Positions 23,355 through 34,390 of a stretch of 64,000 bases of DNA are shown here, piece after piece. The position numbers were made by a program, and so were the translations under genes. Below the pieces are notes generated by a model that was given only the letters and a program-made list of their open reading frames with translations, ran no database searches and was not told where the DNA came from. Numbering within the stretch: the first letter of the stretch is position 1; each line of letters opens with the position of its first letter. Origin of the DNA: Notamacropus eugenii (lineage: Eukaryota > Chordata > Mammalia > Diprotodontia > Macropodidae); contig NC_092875.1 in the NCBI RefSeq assembly GCF_028372415.1, forward strand, positions 147,716,856 to 147,780,855. The letters run 5' to 3'.

Positions 23355-23945
23355 ATTGAATTGGTTACTTGGAGAGAAAGCCTGTCAGCCAATCATTTCA
23401 CTAGTTCTATCCAAGACAGATTATCATAATATTTACAAGATACCTACCTCACTGGGAGGCAAGACATTATGCATGAGTCAATATTTATAAAGCATTCTGA
23501 GCTCCATGGAGAAAAGGTTTCGTTACATAAGTGCATTCTGATACTTAAATAACTCACAGGAAAAAAAAATGAGGGAAGGTGCAAGGCAATACACTATTTC
23601 CAAAACACCTTCAAGCCAGTACGATGGCTTTTATGTAAGCTCAATTTCCATGTGCATTACTGAAGTAATTTGAATCCCTTAATGGAAGCAAAATGCTTCA
23701 TAATTATTTTTCTTTTTCATTATTTCTTAGAACCTTGTTACCAACCCTCCCTCCCCTCCTCACATACACACAAACTAGTTTCTATGGAAAATTATTTCCA
23801 AGTCTAGGTGTACAGAGAAGGCACACTTGGAAAGTATTTTAAACTCTCTGTTCGGAGATGGCTCCTCTCCCCTCTCATTCCACCCCACCTAGCTGTCACA
23901 GTATAGAAAAATTCCCATTATGAGAAAGCAGTACTGAAAAGAGTA
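23355..23945. other. No recognised feature
   Basis: Unclassified; C-rich near 23745-23765. No coding frame or repeat recognised. Confidence 0.35.
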
Positions 23946-23949
23946 TAGT

Positions 23950-24540
23950 ATCTCAAATCAAGAGACTCAGCTATCAAAGTGATTTTCCTAAAACAGAGGT
24001 CTGACCATATCAGCCTCTGACTTAAGAATTCCAGTGACTGTATCACTTCCAGAATTAAATATAAAATCCTCTAGCATTCACAGCCCTTCATTACCTGCCT
24101 CTCCCAGCCTTTCCATCTTCTTTTACCTTACACTTCCCCCACCCCCATATATTCATTGGTCCAGTGACATTGGCTTCCTTGCTGTTCCTCAAATAAGACA
24201 CTGCATCACCCAATTCCAGGCATTTTCACTGGCTGTTTCTCATGCACAGAATGCTCTTCTCCCTCATTTTTGCCTTTCTTCACATTCCAGAGAACATCTC
24301 ACCTTCTGAAGGAAGCCTTGCCTAATTTTTCTTAATTCTAGTGCCTTCCCTCTGTTGATTATCTTTAATTGATTCTATATATAGCTTGTTTGTACATAAT
24401 TTGTACATTTGCATCCCTCCCATTAGATTGTGAACCCTTCAAGGGCACAGAACTGTCTTCTACTTTTCTTTGTATCCCCAGGGCTTAGCATAGTACCTGC
24501 AGAGTGGTTGCTTAATAAATGTTTATCAACTAACTGACTA
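23950..24540 (+). repeat. L2 LINE, long 3' end
   Basis: One of the best preserved L2 ends here: 'aaagtgattttcctaaaaca', 'ctgaccatatcagcctctga', 'ttaaatataaaatcctctag', 'ttccttgctgttcctcaaat', 'cagaatgctcttctccctca', 'gtgccttccctctgttgatt', 'cccattagattgtgaaccct', and the terminal 'cttaataaatgtttatcaac'. It starts inside the end of the RT and runs to the 3' terminus. A 91-codon frame through it is not in the RT register. Confidence 0.88.
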
Positions 24541-24599
24541 AAATGGGTGTAATGATACCTGTAGAACCTACACCTATCAAATCTCAGAGTCATTTATCC

Positions 24600-24960
24600 A
24601 GAAAGAGCACCTCAACCCTGGAACTCACAAATTCACCTTGAAAGTACACTCTGTCCCTGGGGTTCTTCCCTCTTGTTGGAGGCTGGTTCTCCTCCCAGGA
24701 CCTCCATTTAAGGAGGGCACTGGGGGCAATCATCTCTTCATTTCCTACCAGACTGTACTTCTCTAGAGTTCTCCATCATCACTCTCACACACATGCACAC
24801 TTCCTTTTCAGTTTCCCTTTATGTATCGTCATCCCCATTAGAAAATAAGTTCCTTGAGATCATAGACTGTCTTTTCTTTTTGCTCATATTTGCATTCTCA
24901 GGATTTAGCACAGTGCTTGGCACATAGAAAGCGCTTAATAAATGTTTATTGACTATAGGA
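24600..24960 (+). repeat. L2-tailed element
   Basis: The last 130 bp are a standard L2 end ('ccccattagaaaataagttc', 'gcacagtgcttggcacatag', 'cttaataaatgtttattgac'). The upstream part ('ctcctcccaggacctccatt', 'taaggagggcactgg') is not the usual L2 body and resembles 31900-32100, so this may be an L2-mobilised SINE or a diverged L2 subfamily. Confidence 0.55.
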
Positions 24961-25339
24961 TTGTTATGAAGTGCAAATAAGATAATGGCTTTCTAAATCT
25001 TAAAAAGTAATATTATTAAGTAATGTTATGCTATATAAATGTGAGATAATGTGATGACGTTTCTTCAGTCTGAGCCTTAATTAAAATGCAAAATCTTACA
25101 AGGTGGTAATACATGAATCTGTAAATAATTTTTTAAAATGATTTAATCTGAGATTAACAAATCAATCATTTCCTTGACCCCAAGGCAACAAATCTGGTAA
25201 ATTTGGAAAGGGCTAGAAAAAAAGAAGAAAAGAGGGTCTGAAGTTTAGAATTCTGTGTAGGACAGGAGGAACACAAGCAGAGTGAAGACAGCAGAGAGGA
25301 AGCATCAGCATTTTGATCCTCCCTTCCCACCCTGCCTCC

Positions 25340-25605
25340 CATCTAGGCAACGAGGTTGTACACTGTATAGGGCCCTGACCTGGAGTCAGGAAGACTCATC
25401 TTCCTGAGTTCAAATCTGGTCTCAGACATTTACATGACCCTAGATAAGTCGTTTAATCCTGTTTGCCTTAGGTTCCTCATCTGTAAAATGAGCTGGAGAA
25501 GGAAATGGCAAATCACTCCAATATCTTTGCCAAGAAAACCCCAAATAGGATCATGAAGAGTAGGACAGGACTGAAAAATTACTAAACAGCAACTCACCCC
25601 ACACC
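25340..25605 (+). repeat. Mar1-type SINE with RTE-like tail
   Basis: 'catctaggcaacgaggttgt', 'ctggagtcaggaagactcat', 'gagttcaaatctggtctcag', then the marsupial tail 'agaaggaaatggcaaatcac', 'tatctttgccaagaaaaccc', 'gactgaaaaattact'. A full-length copy. The tail is the part shared with RTE-type LINEs. Confidence 0.85.
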
Positions 25606-25639
25606 TCCTCAGCAGAAATTTAGAGAATGAACCAGACAA

Positions 25640-26332
25640 TTTCTATTGAAAAAGCCAAGAAGTCATGAGTCATTTTCTAGCCCAGGGAAGATCAGAGAGA
25701 TGGACAAAGAAGTCTGAAAACTTTGAGGTGGAGGTCTGACCAAGAGTGAAATCATCAGGAACCATTTCAGAACTAAGGACTGTGAAAACTGAAATAGGGC
25801 ACAAAAAAGATCCCTAAGCAACTGTTGGGTGCCATCTGGCAAGTCTGACACTTACTACCCTGTGCCAGGTCACAGATCCAAGGCAGAGAGCATTGGTTGA
25901 ACACAGATCAAGTTCCAGGAAACACAATGTGGCTCTGATATCCAGAGTAGAGTGAAGCGTCCCAGACCAAAGGAGAACCAGAGGCATGCAGTTCAGTCCC
26001 TCTGAACCTGCACCTGCCAGCAGGCCAACAGTGATTAAGTCAAACAGCATTCTATTGAAACTCCCAACCAGAAACAAGTCAATAGACTCAAATTTGCATC
26101 AGGAATTTGCAGTACTCAGACCAAGAGGACAATAAACAGACATCTTCCTTGAATTACACCTTTTTGGGAGCACTGAAAGCCTGCAGGCCTCCAATCTGAT
26201 CTGTAAAAGCATCAGAAGGATGAAAGGGAAAGAATCTCAGCTCACACATCTTTTCCCATTCACCCCCATGCCCCAAAATATATAGAGACCAGTCCTAAAA
26301 TAAAGTCCAAAGTTGAGAAGTAAGCTGGAAGA
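25640..26332 (+). repeat. L1 LINE 5'UTR
   Basis: Sequence immediately upstream of the L1 ORF1 start, in the same element as the ORF1 remnant that follows. It has higher C and G than its flanks. Internal A-rich and 'ccagaccaaaggagaaccag' segments give only accidental minus-strand frames. Identified mainly by position; the exact 5' end of the element is not visible. Confidence 0.55.
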
Positions 26333-27400
26333 ATGAGCAAACAAAAAAAGAACCCAACCATAAAGAGATATTATGATCACTGGGAAGCTCAAGACACAAA
26401 CACAGGAGGAAAAAAAAAAAAAAAGAATGATTCAATAACATCTGCAAGCAAAGCCTCAAAGAAAAAGGCAGCTTAGATACAAGTCCAACAGGAATTCCTA
26501 GAGAAGTCAAAGCAAAAGTTAAAGAGCTTTAAAATTATTTTAAAAATAAGTGAGAAGAGTAGAGGAAAAAATGGGAAAAGAGGCAAGAACTAGGGAAAGA
26601 AAATGTAAAGAGATTTAACAGCTTGGAAAAGGGGGTATAAAACATTATTGTGGTAAATAACTCTTGATATTTAGAACTGGTCAAATGAAAGATAATGATT
26701 CCATGAGACATGAAGGAAAAAAATTTTTTTAAGTCAAAAGACTGAAAAAAATAGAAGAAAATGTGAAATATTTCATTAAAAAATAAACTAGCCTGGAAAA
26801 CAGATTAAGGAGAGAGAATTTAAGAATTGTGGGAGTACCTGAAAGTGATGAACCAAAAAGAAATCACAAAACAAAGCTGTCCCAATCTCTTAGAACCAGA
26901 GGGAATAGTAAAAACTGAAAGAATCCACTTGTTACCTCCTGAAAAATGACCCTAAAATGAAAACTCCCAGGAATATGACAGTCAAAATTCAGAGCTCCCA
27001 GATGACAGAAAAAATACTGCAAGCATTCAGAAAGAAAGAATTCAAGTACCTAGAAGCAACAATCAAGATCACACAAGATTTAGCAGCCTGCACTCTAAAG
27101 AAGTGGAGAGTTTGGAAAGCCAATGATCTAGGTTTACAACCAAGAATAATCTACCTAGCAAAACTGAGTAAAATTCTATAGGCAAGAAAAATGGATCTTT
27201 TCCAAAATGTAGTATTTCCTTACATTCCTGATCAAAAGATCAGTGCTAAGTAGAAAAATCTGACAAACTAATGCAGGAGTCAAGAGTAGCATAAAAAGAA
27301 GAACTCAGGTGAGAAACTGTAAAGGACTAAATAAGAATATATTATTTACATTCTTATAAGGACAGATGATGCATCTAATCCCTCAGAATATTATTGTCAC
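26333..27400 (+). pseudogene. L1 ORF1 remnant (RNA-binding chaperone-like protein)
   Basis: The start MSKQKKNPTIKRYYDHWEAQ at 26333 is the N-terminus typical of marsupial L1 ORF1. The reading frame ends near 26431 after an A run that shifts frame. Coiled-coil and middle parts (26540-26950) survive only in pieces. The C-terminal domain is readable at 26957-27181: MTVKIQSSQMTEKILQAFRK, then ITQDLAACTLKKWRVWKAN, GLQPRIIYLAKLS. In L1 this protein trimerises and binds element RNA. This copy has frameshifts and stops and is dead. Confidence 0.85.
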
Positions 27401-27730
27401 CAAGGATTAAAGGGTGAGTCTAATTAGACAGAAAGCCTGGTTGTGATTCTGCCATGTTTGAATCTCAAAATATAAATCAAATAGGTGTTGAAAAGAAATG
27501 TACTAGAAGAAGAGGGGAAAAGGAGGGAAAATTGTTTTACATAAGTGGGAACGTACAAAAAAAATAATTTGACAACAAAGAGGGGCAGCGTGAGAACAGG
27601 CAAAATCCTTCTCATCCTGACTGGTCAAAGGAGGAAAGAATATATATAGGGGTCAGGGGACACATGAGGTAGATCACTGCAGTGGGAGTATTTGTGCAGG
27701 GAGCTGGGGTGAGGCACAATATTCACTAGG
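27400..27730 (+). repeat. L1 LINE inter-ORF spacer
   Basis: A/G-rich sequence following ORF1 ('gaagaggggaaaaggaggg', 'tttacataagtgggaacg'), like the spacer seen at 14380-14740. ORF2 is absent: the element stops before the RT and is followed by an antisense L2. Confidence 0.6.
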
Positions 27731-27769
27731 TTCCTGGAGGATTATGGAAAAATGAGAAATCAGGAAAGA

Positions 27770-28105
27770 AGGAAGTTTCTGAATTAATCAGCATTTATTA
27801 AGTGCTTACCTAATGCCAGGCAGAGGGAAATGCTAGCTCAGTGATGTCAAACTCAAATAGAAACAGGTACCTATGGTAACGTATTGACTTAGAAAACCAC
27901 AAACTAACATTATTTGTTGTACTGTATTTTTTATTTATTTTGTTAAATATTACCCAAGGAAAGGAGAAAAAAAAATAGTACTGACCTTCAAGGAACTCAT
28001 AGTTTAATGAGGAAGACAACTTGGAGTAAGTGAAAGGTAATCTAAGAGAGAAGATTAGCAAATGCTTACCACAAAAGGTGAGATTTGAGCTGAGAATAGT
28101 CCTCT
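27770..28105 (-). repeat. L2 LINE 3' end, antisense, split by hAT element
   Basis: Left part 27770-27838 ('cagcatttattaagtgctta', 'ccagg'), right part from about 27958 ('gtactgaccttcaaggaact', 'catagtttaatgaggaagac', ending near 'gcttaccacaaaaggtgaga'). The interruption is the hAT element. Confidence 0.7.
27839..27957 (+). mobile_element. Nonautonomous hAT-type element, truncated
   Basis: Starts with the terminal repeat 'cagtgatgtcaaactcaaat' and continues 'agaaacagg', 'attgacttagaaaaccac', 'aacattatttgttgtactgt', collinear with 54873-55015. The right terminal repeat is missing; the copy ends in an A-rich patch. Confidence 0.7.
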
Positions 28106-28109
28106 CCAT

Positions 28110-28410
28110 TCACAAAAATCAAACTCTCTAGTTATCATATTGTAATAGTTCAGCTAATAAATATAATAGATTTCTTTCACTGACCTTTCCTTCTCTTCAT
28201 TTCCTTTACTCTTCCCGTCTCTTATTCCTGCCACTACCACCCCCTAATTAATTCCTCTCCTGAAATCTAAATTTAAGTCTTGGATTCCCAGGCCAAAATT
28301 TAAGAAAGGCTGCCCTTTGTACTTCAACAGCTGCAGAATAAGATCTGGGAAGAAAAATTCAGAACACTTCTTCCCACTGGGGAGCCCATTCACTACCATG
28401 GTTTCAATTA
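28110..28410. other. No recognised feature
   Basis: C/T-rich unclassified sequence, no repeat family or coding frame recognised. Confidence 0.3.
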
Positions 28411-28414
28411 CCAT

Positions 28415-28640
28415 CTCTATACAGACTACTGGAAAGGACCTTACAGATCACCTAACTAAACCTCCCATCCAGTGCAAAAAAATAATAATAATAATTTTTA
28501 TAGTATATCCCTGTAAGTGGTATTGAACTTTTGCTTGATTATCTCTAATAAAGGGAAGCTCACTGCTCACTCATTTTGGGCCATTCTCTAAGTAAGTTTT
28601 TTCTGAAGGCCTTCCACAATGATGGTTGAGTGAGAGTTGG
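28415..28640 (-). repeat. CR1/L3-type LINE 3' end, antisense
   Basis: 'actggaaaggaccttacaga', 'tcacctaactaaacctccca', 'ttgaacttttgcttgattat', 'aagggaagctcactgctcac', 'gccattctctaagtaag' matches the reverse complement order of a CR1/L3 3' end. A short (AAT)n run sits at 28480-28497. Confidence 0.55.
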
Positions 28641-28644
28641 TATT

Positions 28645-29480
28645 TAAGCCCAATTACACTTCATAATCATAGTGAAATACACCAAATAAAATAAGGATAG
28701 GGACCAGACCAGTGATTCCACTGCTAGAGGGAATTCTAGAAGAGGAAACTCCTGGTATCAATGTAGAGGTAATAGTCTTAGCGTCGTTAAGAGACTTGCC
28801 CAAGGTGACTTAGCTAGTACATCTAGTTTCCAATCAGTGTGATTGGACAAATTCCCTGAAGTGGTACAATTAGTCAAATTCAAATTGCACTATTTCCATA
28901 GAGTTGAAACCAATGACCACATTTGATATAATTTTAACTTTGAATTAATATGAATGAGAATACAGGCAGCTCCTTCAGGGGATTCATTATTTGCATTAAT
29001 TGGGACCTAGTTATACATCTCAGAGAGGTGACTTAAACTCAGTCATTCTAAGATCAGCTTTATACTAACACATCTTTGTCAAATAAGAAAAAGAACCAAA
29101 AAAGAGAAAAGAAGAAAGAAATCCTTACAAGGAAACACCCCTCTTTCCTCACCCCCAACCCAAAAAAGCTCAACAGAGAGACTAAAGAAATGAATAAGCA
29201 AAAAAAGAGTTCCTAGTACAACGAAAAACTATAGACTAAAAGAATATGAGAAGAATCTAAGGAAGGAAGGAATAATCCCAAAACAACTACAACTAGAAAC
29301 CCAGGAAAGAGAATGAAACAAAAGAAATAAGGAGTGAAATCAGAATTTTTAACAAGTTTAAAAGAATATAACTCTAGCATGAATACATCCACTTTTATCT
29401 TTGAAAACAAAGTTGAAAGTACTATGGTAAGTATAAATTTGCTCCAAATAGCACAGAATTCAGTGTAGACTTGATTGTAG
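28645..29480. other. Mostly unclassified
   Basis: 28765-28830 has a weak antisense MIR trace ('agagacttgcccaaggtgac'). The rest is A-rich with no family recognised; a 94-codon minus frame at 29213-29497 is hydrophobic but lies in A/T-rich sequence and overlaps the next repeat. Confidence 0.35.
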
Positions 29481-29483
29481 TTG

Positions 29484-30205
29484 TCCTTCATTCTCAAAAA
29501 GGATCAAAATGGTATCACTTTGTGGGGATCAAGGTACAATGCGTCTGACTGTGACTGCTCAAATTAATAACAGTTCAGAAGGCTCTGCCCCAGGTTGGGC
29601 ACAAATAGTTCACATGAACATTTGGAGTGGAGATGTCTCTAAATGTGCACATCTCACATTTCTTTTGAGCTACTGCAATGCTGCTTTGCTCATACAGCAT
29701 AGGACCTTCTTTGATGAGGGCATACCATGCTAGGTGGTCCTGGGCCAGTGTCTCCCATGACTCCCATTCAATTCCAAAGTTTTTAAGAGAGATCTTGAAA
29801 GTGTCCTTGTATCACTTCTTCTGGCATTCATGTGAGCACTTGCTTTGTGTGAGTTCTCCATAAAATAGTCTTTTTGGCAAGCATACATTTGGCATTTGAG
29901 CAATGTGGCTAGGCCATAGGAGTTGCACTCTTTTCAGTAGAGTTTGAATGCTTGGCAGTTCAGCTCAAGAAAGGACCTCAGCGTTCAGTACCTTATCTTG
30001 CCAGGTGATCTTCAGAATCTTCCTAAGACAATTCAGATGGAAGTGATTCAGTTTTCTGGCATGGTGCTGGTATACTGTTCAGGTTTCACAGACGTACAAC
30101 AATGAGGTCAACACAAAGGCTCTGTAGACCTTCAGCCCAATACCTCTTATCTCCCACACTTTCCTTCAGAGCCCCGCAAACACTGAGTTAGGTCTAGCAA
30201 TGCAT
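29484..30205 (-). mobile_element. RTE-like LINE, RT C-terminal relic
   Basis: The minus strand encodes the end of a non-LTR reverse transcriptase polyprotein. Reading from 30180 leftward: KVYRAFVLTSLLYVCET, then [27 protein letters not shown], later PKRLFYGELT and YKDTFKISLKNFGIEWESW, and a final Cys-rich CPTWGRAF. The conserved Trp after CET is a stop (TGA at 30079-30081); further stops follow. The family ending (ET-W-T, FH..CLR, C2H2-like tail) fits an RTE-clade element rather than L1 or L2. The 3' end near 29484 resembles the SINE at 63912. Confidence 0.75.
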
Positions 30206-30209
30206 GTAT

Positions 30210-30380
30210 ATTATATGTACATGATAATACCACACTGGTAAATGAAGGAATGAGTTGACAGCACTTGTCAAATATTATTCCAGGGGCTATCCGTCATTAT
30301 TACCATCAGTATTAGTAGGATAATGACACAGAGGAGCTGTGTCATCCCAATGCTTGGGGCATTTAATGTGTAAAGTATAC
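30210..30380. other. No recognised feature
   Basis: Short unclassified spacer between an RTE relic and a SINE. Confidence 0.3.
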
Positions 30381-30385
30381 ATACT

Positions 30386-30515
30386 TTAGGCAGCTAGGTG
30401 GTAGAGAATGTCAGGCCTGGAGTTCAAATTCAGTCTCAGATATTTACCAGCTGTGCAACCCTGGGGAAGTCAATTAACCTCTGGCTACATTAGCTTCCTC
30501 AAAAAAAAAACTATT
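30386..30515 (+). repeat. Mar1-type SINE
   Basis: 'aggcagctaggtggtagaga', 'caggcctggagttcaaattc', 'ccagctgtgcaaccctgggg', then an A run. A short-tail copy without the RTE-like tail. Confidence 0.8.
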
Positions 30516-30789
30516 TATTAAAACATCCAAGAGAAAAAACATTGGCAAGGCAAGACGTTTTTTCCAGAGAAAATTAGATGTTTTTAATAAGCAAAAGAAA
30601 CTTTCTCAAAAGACATGTCTGAGACATCATAATGTAATTTACTTTAATTAAAATTGTTCTTAGAGTGAGATACTTAACGAACCAATGACAATCTTCCCAA
30701 GACTAAACAAGGTCCAAACCCTTATGTCTAATTACAGGAAACAGAGGGATAAGTGCCCTCTGCTCATATGTGGACTCAGCTAAACAGTT

Positions 30790-30885
30790 TCTTAAATGCT
30801 AGATTTATATTTCCAGTACTTAGCACAGTGTCTAGCACATAGTAAGTATTTAATTAACAACTGTTGATTGACTAATAATTGATTG
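30790..30885 (+). repeat. L2 LINE 3' terminus
   Basis: 'cagtacttagcacagtgtct', 'agcacatagtaagtatttaa', 'ctgttgattgactaa' is the terminal L2 segment only. Confidence 0.7.
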
Positions 30886-31124
30886 AAGACAAACTCCTTG
30901 GAGAATTGAGACATTTGGTGAGTTGTATAAGTGGGCATTAATATGTACTGGGCCCCAGTTGAATAACCACTGAATCTGCAAGCTGTTAGGGTAAATCACT
31001 TCAGCTGTGAATGTGATTTGCATGGTGCCTGAGATCCAGACAGTTATATGAAAATGTAGACTGTACTCAGAAGACCACCAAGTGACCAGACCTATGAAAA
31101 TATGTGAGTGAATCTTGGTTCCTA

Positions 31125-31485
31125 GTACAAAGTTTCTGCCCTAAATGAGATTATAGTCCAGCTATAGAAATAAGACAGGTACACAGAGAAGAACAAAAGA
31201 CTAATCTTGAAGGGATATGAAGAACAAATTGGAGGAGAGGGAGAGTGGAGGTAAGAAGGCCCATCAGACAGCTATTGTAATAGTGCAGCTAGGTGATAAT
31301 GACAGCCTGTAGTAGGGGCATAGCAGTAGGCATGGAGAAGAAAGGAATAGAGGGGTGTGAGAGAGATGGTAAAGAGAGAATCAATAAGGCCTGGCAAATA
31401 ATGAGATATGAGAGGAAAGGGAGAGGGAAGAATCAAAGACAATACCAAGTTTCAAACATAAGAGACTAGGTAAACCGTGTATAGG
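31125..31485 (-). repeat. L2 LINE, antisense
   Basis: 'ttctgccctaaatgagatta', 'agacagctattgtaatagtg', 'cagctaggtgataatgacag', 'aataccaagtttcaaacat' is the antisense L2 order also seen at 41020-42190 and 57535-58595. Confidence 0.65.
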
Positions 31486-31489
31486 TGAC

Positions 31490-31895
31490 AGGAATTCAAA
31501 GCAAGAAAATCTATCAAAATTCGGATTACAGGTTGAGATCTAGATGCCAGTTCATTTTGCTTCTGTGCAGTGCTAAAAATTACTTGATGTTCTTCCAAAT
31601 TACTGTGTAATTAACGTGCTATCACTGAACAAACTTACTATAAGCCCTTGCCAATGGTACAGCCCTGTATCCTGTTTAGTGAGAAAATTGAGTGCCAATT
31701 TTCCAGTAAGTGGTAAATTGTCCTGTGGCGGCTTTTTACTAAAAGTTTCGGCTGGGCTTGGAAAAGACAAACAGGATGAGAGAATAGGAGGGCTCCTGTA
31801 GGGTGAAGATACCTGGGTACATGGATAAATTGGTCACTTAATCTCATCATTTAAGAGACTGGTTAAGATACTTAGCACCTCAGCACCCACTCTCA
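31490..31895. other. No recognised feature
   Basis: Unclassified. Two short opposing frames (61 and 70 codons) overlap completely and look accidental. Confidence 0.3.
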
Positions 31896-31899
31896 GTTG

Positions 31900-32225
31900 C
31901 CTCTCCTCTCTAATTGGAGGGCTGTGGGGGAAGCAATAAACTCCTCCCCAATTCTCTATAGAGCACGCAGAATGTTCCAGCTAACTTCACTTCCTATCAG
32001 CTCTTCTGTTTGGTTTCATCTCCACAAACATTGTGCTCCAGCATAGGACACCCAGTGGACAAACTCCTCCCACCATCTTCAGCTTCTTTTTGTGTAATGT
32101 CCTCCCCTGTTAGATTACAACCTTCTTGACAGCAGGGATTGTCTGTTTCTTATTTGTAGCCCTAGCATTTTGCATGGTATCTGGCATATGATAATTATTT
32201 AACAAATGTTTCTTAGCTATTGACA
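31900..32225 (+). repeat. L2-tailed element
   Basis: The end is L2-like ('ctgttagattacaaccttct', 'agcagggattgtctgtttct', 'ggtatctggcatatgataat', 'aacaaatgtttc'). The upstream C-rich body ('cctctcctctctaattggag') resembles 24600-24800. Confidence 0.5.
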
Positions 32226-32307
32226 TATAGGCTAGGGGTAGTCTCTCCACAATAGAACTTCCACATCCCTTGAAAATACTCTCCTTTTACAGATATTATA
32301 TCGACAT

Positions 32308-32361
32308 AGCTGTCTGTCTGTCTCTCTCTGTGTGTCTTTCTCTCTGTTTCTCTGTCTCTCA
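32308..32361 (+). repeat. (CTGT/CTCT)n simple repeat
   Basis: Irregular pyrimidine-G repeat, the reverse-strand counterpart in style of the GACA tract at 3752. Confidence 0.85.
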
Positions 32362-32489
32362 TCTATTTTATCCTGGGTTCTGCAGTCCACAAGGACTTTG
32401 AAGATTGGAACTACTTCATCACCTCATTCAAGTCATTAGTAAGATGAGAGTTTCACAAAATAAGCACCAGATCTTTAAGAAAAAGAGGA

Positions 32490-33245
32490 GTAGAGCTAGG
32501 AACTACTCCAGCCATTCGGAAAAGCAATTTGTAACTATGCCCAGAATTTTAACAAACTGCATACCTTTTAACTCATCTATGTAGCTACTAGGCTCATACC
32601 CCAAAGAAATCAAAGAAAGAAGATAAGGACCTAGATGTAGCAAAACATTTCTAGAAGCTCTTCATGGTAGTCAAAAATTGGAAATTAAGATGGTCTCCTC
32701 CTAATGGAGAATGACTAAGTAATTTGGCATACGCATGTAATAAAATATTGTTTCACCATAAGGAATGATGAAATGGACAATTGTAGAGGAAACTGGGAAG
32801 CCCTTTATGAATTGATGCAGAGCATAGTGAGAAAAACTAGGAGAACAATTTATACAATGATAACAACATTATAGGAAAAACATCCTTGAAACACTTTAGA
32901 ACTTTTTTTTGAAGTAATTGGGATTGTGACTTGCCCAGTGTCACATAGCTAGTAAGTGTCTGAGGTCAGTGCTCTATCCAGTGTACTACCTAGATGACCT
33001 AAGCCTAGAACTTTGATCAACTTGATGATAAACTGCAAGTCCAAAAGAATATAGTTGAAACACTCCTCTAATCTCCTAACATAGAAGTGATGAACTTAAA
33101 ATGAAGAGACATACATTTTTTGATGTGGTTGTTGTGTGGGACTATATAGCTATGTATTAAGGGATTTGTATTAAAAATGTTTTTTTAAATTTGCTCATAG
33201 GGGAGTATAATAGGACAACTAATTTTTTAAAAAAACTTGTTAATT
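32490..33245 (+). repeat. L1 LINE, ORF2 end and 3'UTR, split by SINE
   Basis: 'ttcggaaaagcaatttgtaa', 'actatgcccagaattttaac', 'ttggcatacgcatgtaataa', 'gaaactgggaagccctttat', 'gatgcagagcatagtgagaa', 'cttgaaacactttagaac', then after the SINE 'agaactttgatcaacttgat'. Same subfamily as 5285-5835. No frame survives. Confidence 0.8.
32906..33005 (-). repeat. Mar1-type SINE inserted in L1, with TSD
   Basis: An antisense SINE: T run, 'aattgggattgtgacttgcc', 'atagctagtaagtgtctgag', 'tatccagtgtactacctaga'. The host L1 sequence 'tagaacttt' is duplicated exactly at 32897-32905 and 33006-33014. Confidence 0.88.
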
Positions 33246-33291
33246 ATAAAATAAAGAAAAGAAGGGAAAGAGAATACTGAAATGTAGCCAG

Positions 33292-33720
33292 TGAAAATTT
33301 ATTAAGTGCCTTCCACATGCCAAGGACTATGCTAAGTATTGGGGGACGCAAAGAAAAGCAAAAGACAGTCCCTGATCTTGAGGAGCTCACACTTTAAAGG
33401 GGAGACAACATTCAAACATCTATGTACAAACAGGCTAAACAGAGGATCAGTTAGAGATAGTTAACAGAAGCAAGTCACCAGAATTAGGGAGGTTTGGGAA
33501 AGGCTTCCTGTTGAAGGTGGGATTTTAAGTGGAACTTGAAGGAAGTTAGGGAAACCAGGAGGTAGAGAGAGCATTCTAGGCATAGCAGACAGTCAGGGAA
33601 AATGTCTGGAATTGGGAGATAAAGTGTCTTGATCAAGAGACCTCGAGGGGACCAAGGTCAAAGGATCATAGAGTATATCATGGAGATATAAGAAATGACT
33701 TCTAATTCCAGGGAAAGAAA
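33292..33720 (-). repeat. L2 LINE, antisense
   Basis: 'aatttattaagtgccttcca', 'gcaaaagacagtccctgatc', 'ttgaggagctcacactttaa', 'tcctgttgaaggtgggattt', 'attctaggcatagcagacag' is a well-preserved antisense L2 3' region. Confidence 0.85.
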
Positions 33721-33784
33721 AATGGGAAGTTAGACTCTTTCTCCAATTACGCAATCAACTCCAAGCATATAGGAAGCTTCATGT

Positions 33785-33980
33785 TGCATGGTTCAGTGAA
33801 AAGAATGCTATATTTGGAGTCAGAAGACCTGAGCTCAAACCCCATCTCTGCCACTAATTACCTGTTTGACCTAGGGAGTTACTTAACCCTCTTGGTCTAA
33901 GTTTTCTCAGGCATAAAATAAGCTTATTGGACTCAATGACCTGTAAAGTCCCTTCCAGATCTAAATAGATGATCCTACTC
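33785..33980 (+). repeat. MIR/Ther-type SINE
   Basis: 'gcatggttcagtgaaaagaa', 'tttggagtcagaagacctga', 'tacctgtttgacctaggg', 'cataaaataagcttattgga', 'aagtcccttccagatctaaa'. A nearly full sense copy. Confidence 0.75.
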
Positions 33981-34254
33981 AATGTAACATTTCTAAGTAT
34001 AACAGGGGGGGCCATGTATCAGTCTCCCCAACATCACCTTCTTGTAATCACAGAATGACTGTTAAGAGCCCAAGTTCACACACTTGGCTTAGTTACCACC
34101 CATTGGAAACTCCTCCTCACTTAAGTTATTCACTTAAGACCTCGACTGTAATAAAAGCAACAGTTAAATTTGATTAGGAAAACCATGGTAAAATTAAGAA
34201 GCATCAAGCAATAGATAACAGAACATTTTATTTTCATTTTCATTTCATCTCAAT

Positions 34255-34390
34255 AGATTCAACCTCTACATTTTACAATGAGGAAACTGAGGTACAGAAT
34301 GGTAAGGTGATTTGCTCAGAATCACATATATTAAACACCAGGATTCAAATGTAATTCTTCCCAGTTGAGGTCCAATGCTCACCCTCTCCT
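34255..34390 (-). repeat. MIR-family SINE, antisense
   Basis: 'cattttacaatgaggaaact', 'gaggtacagaatggtaaggt', 'gatttgctcagaatcacata', 'attcaaatgtaattcttccc'. Confidence 0.7.

Noticed and set aside
26957..27181. 74-codon plus frame with basic residues as a small DNA/RNA-binding gene
   Set aside because: It is the C-terminal domain of the L1 ORF1 relic, annotated as such.
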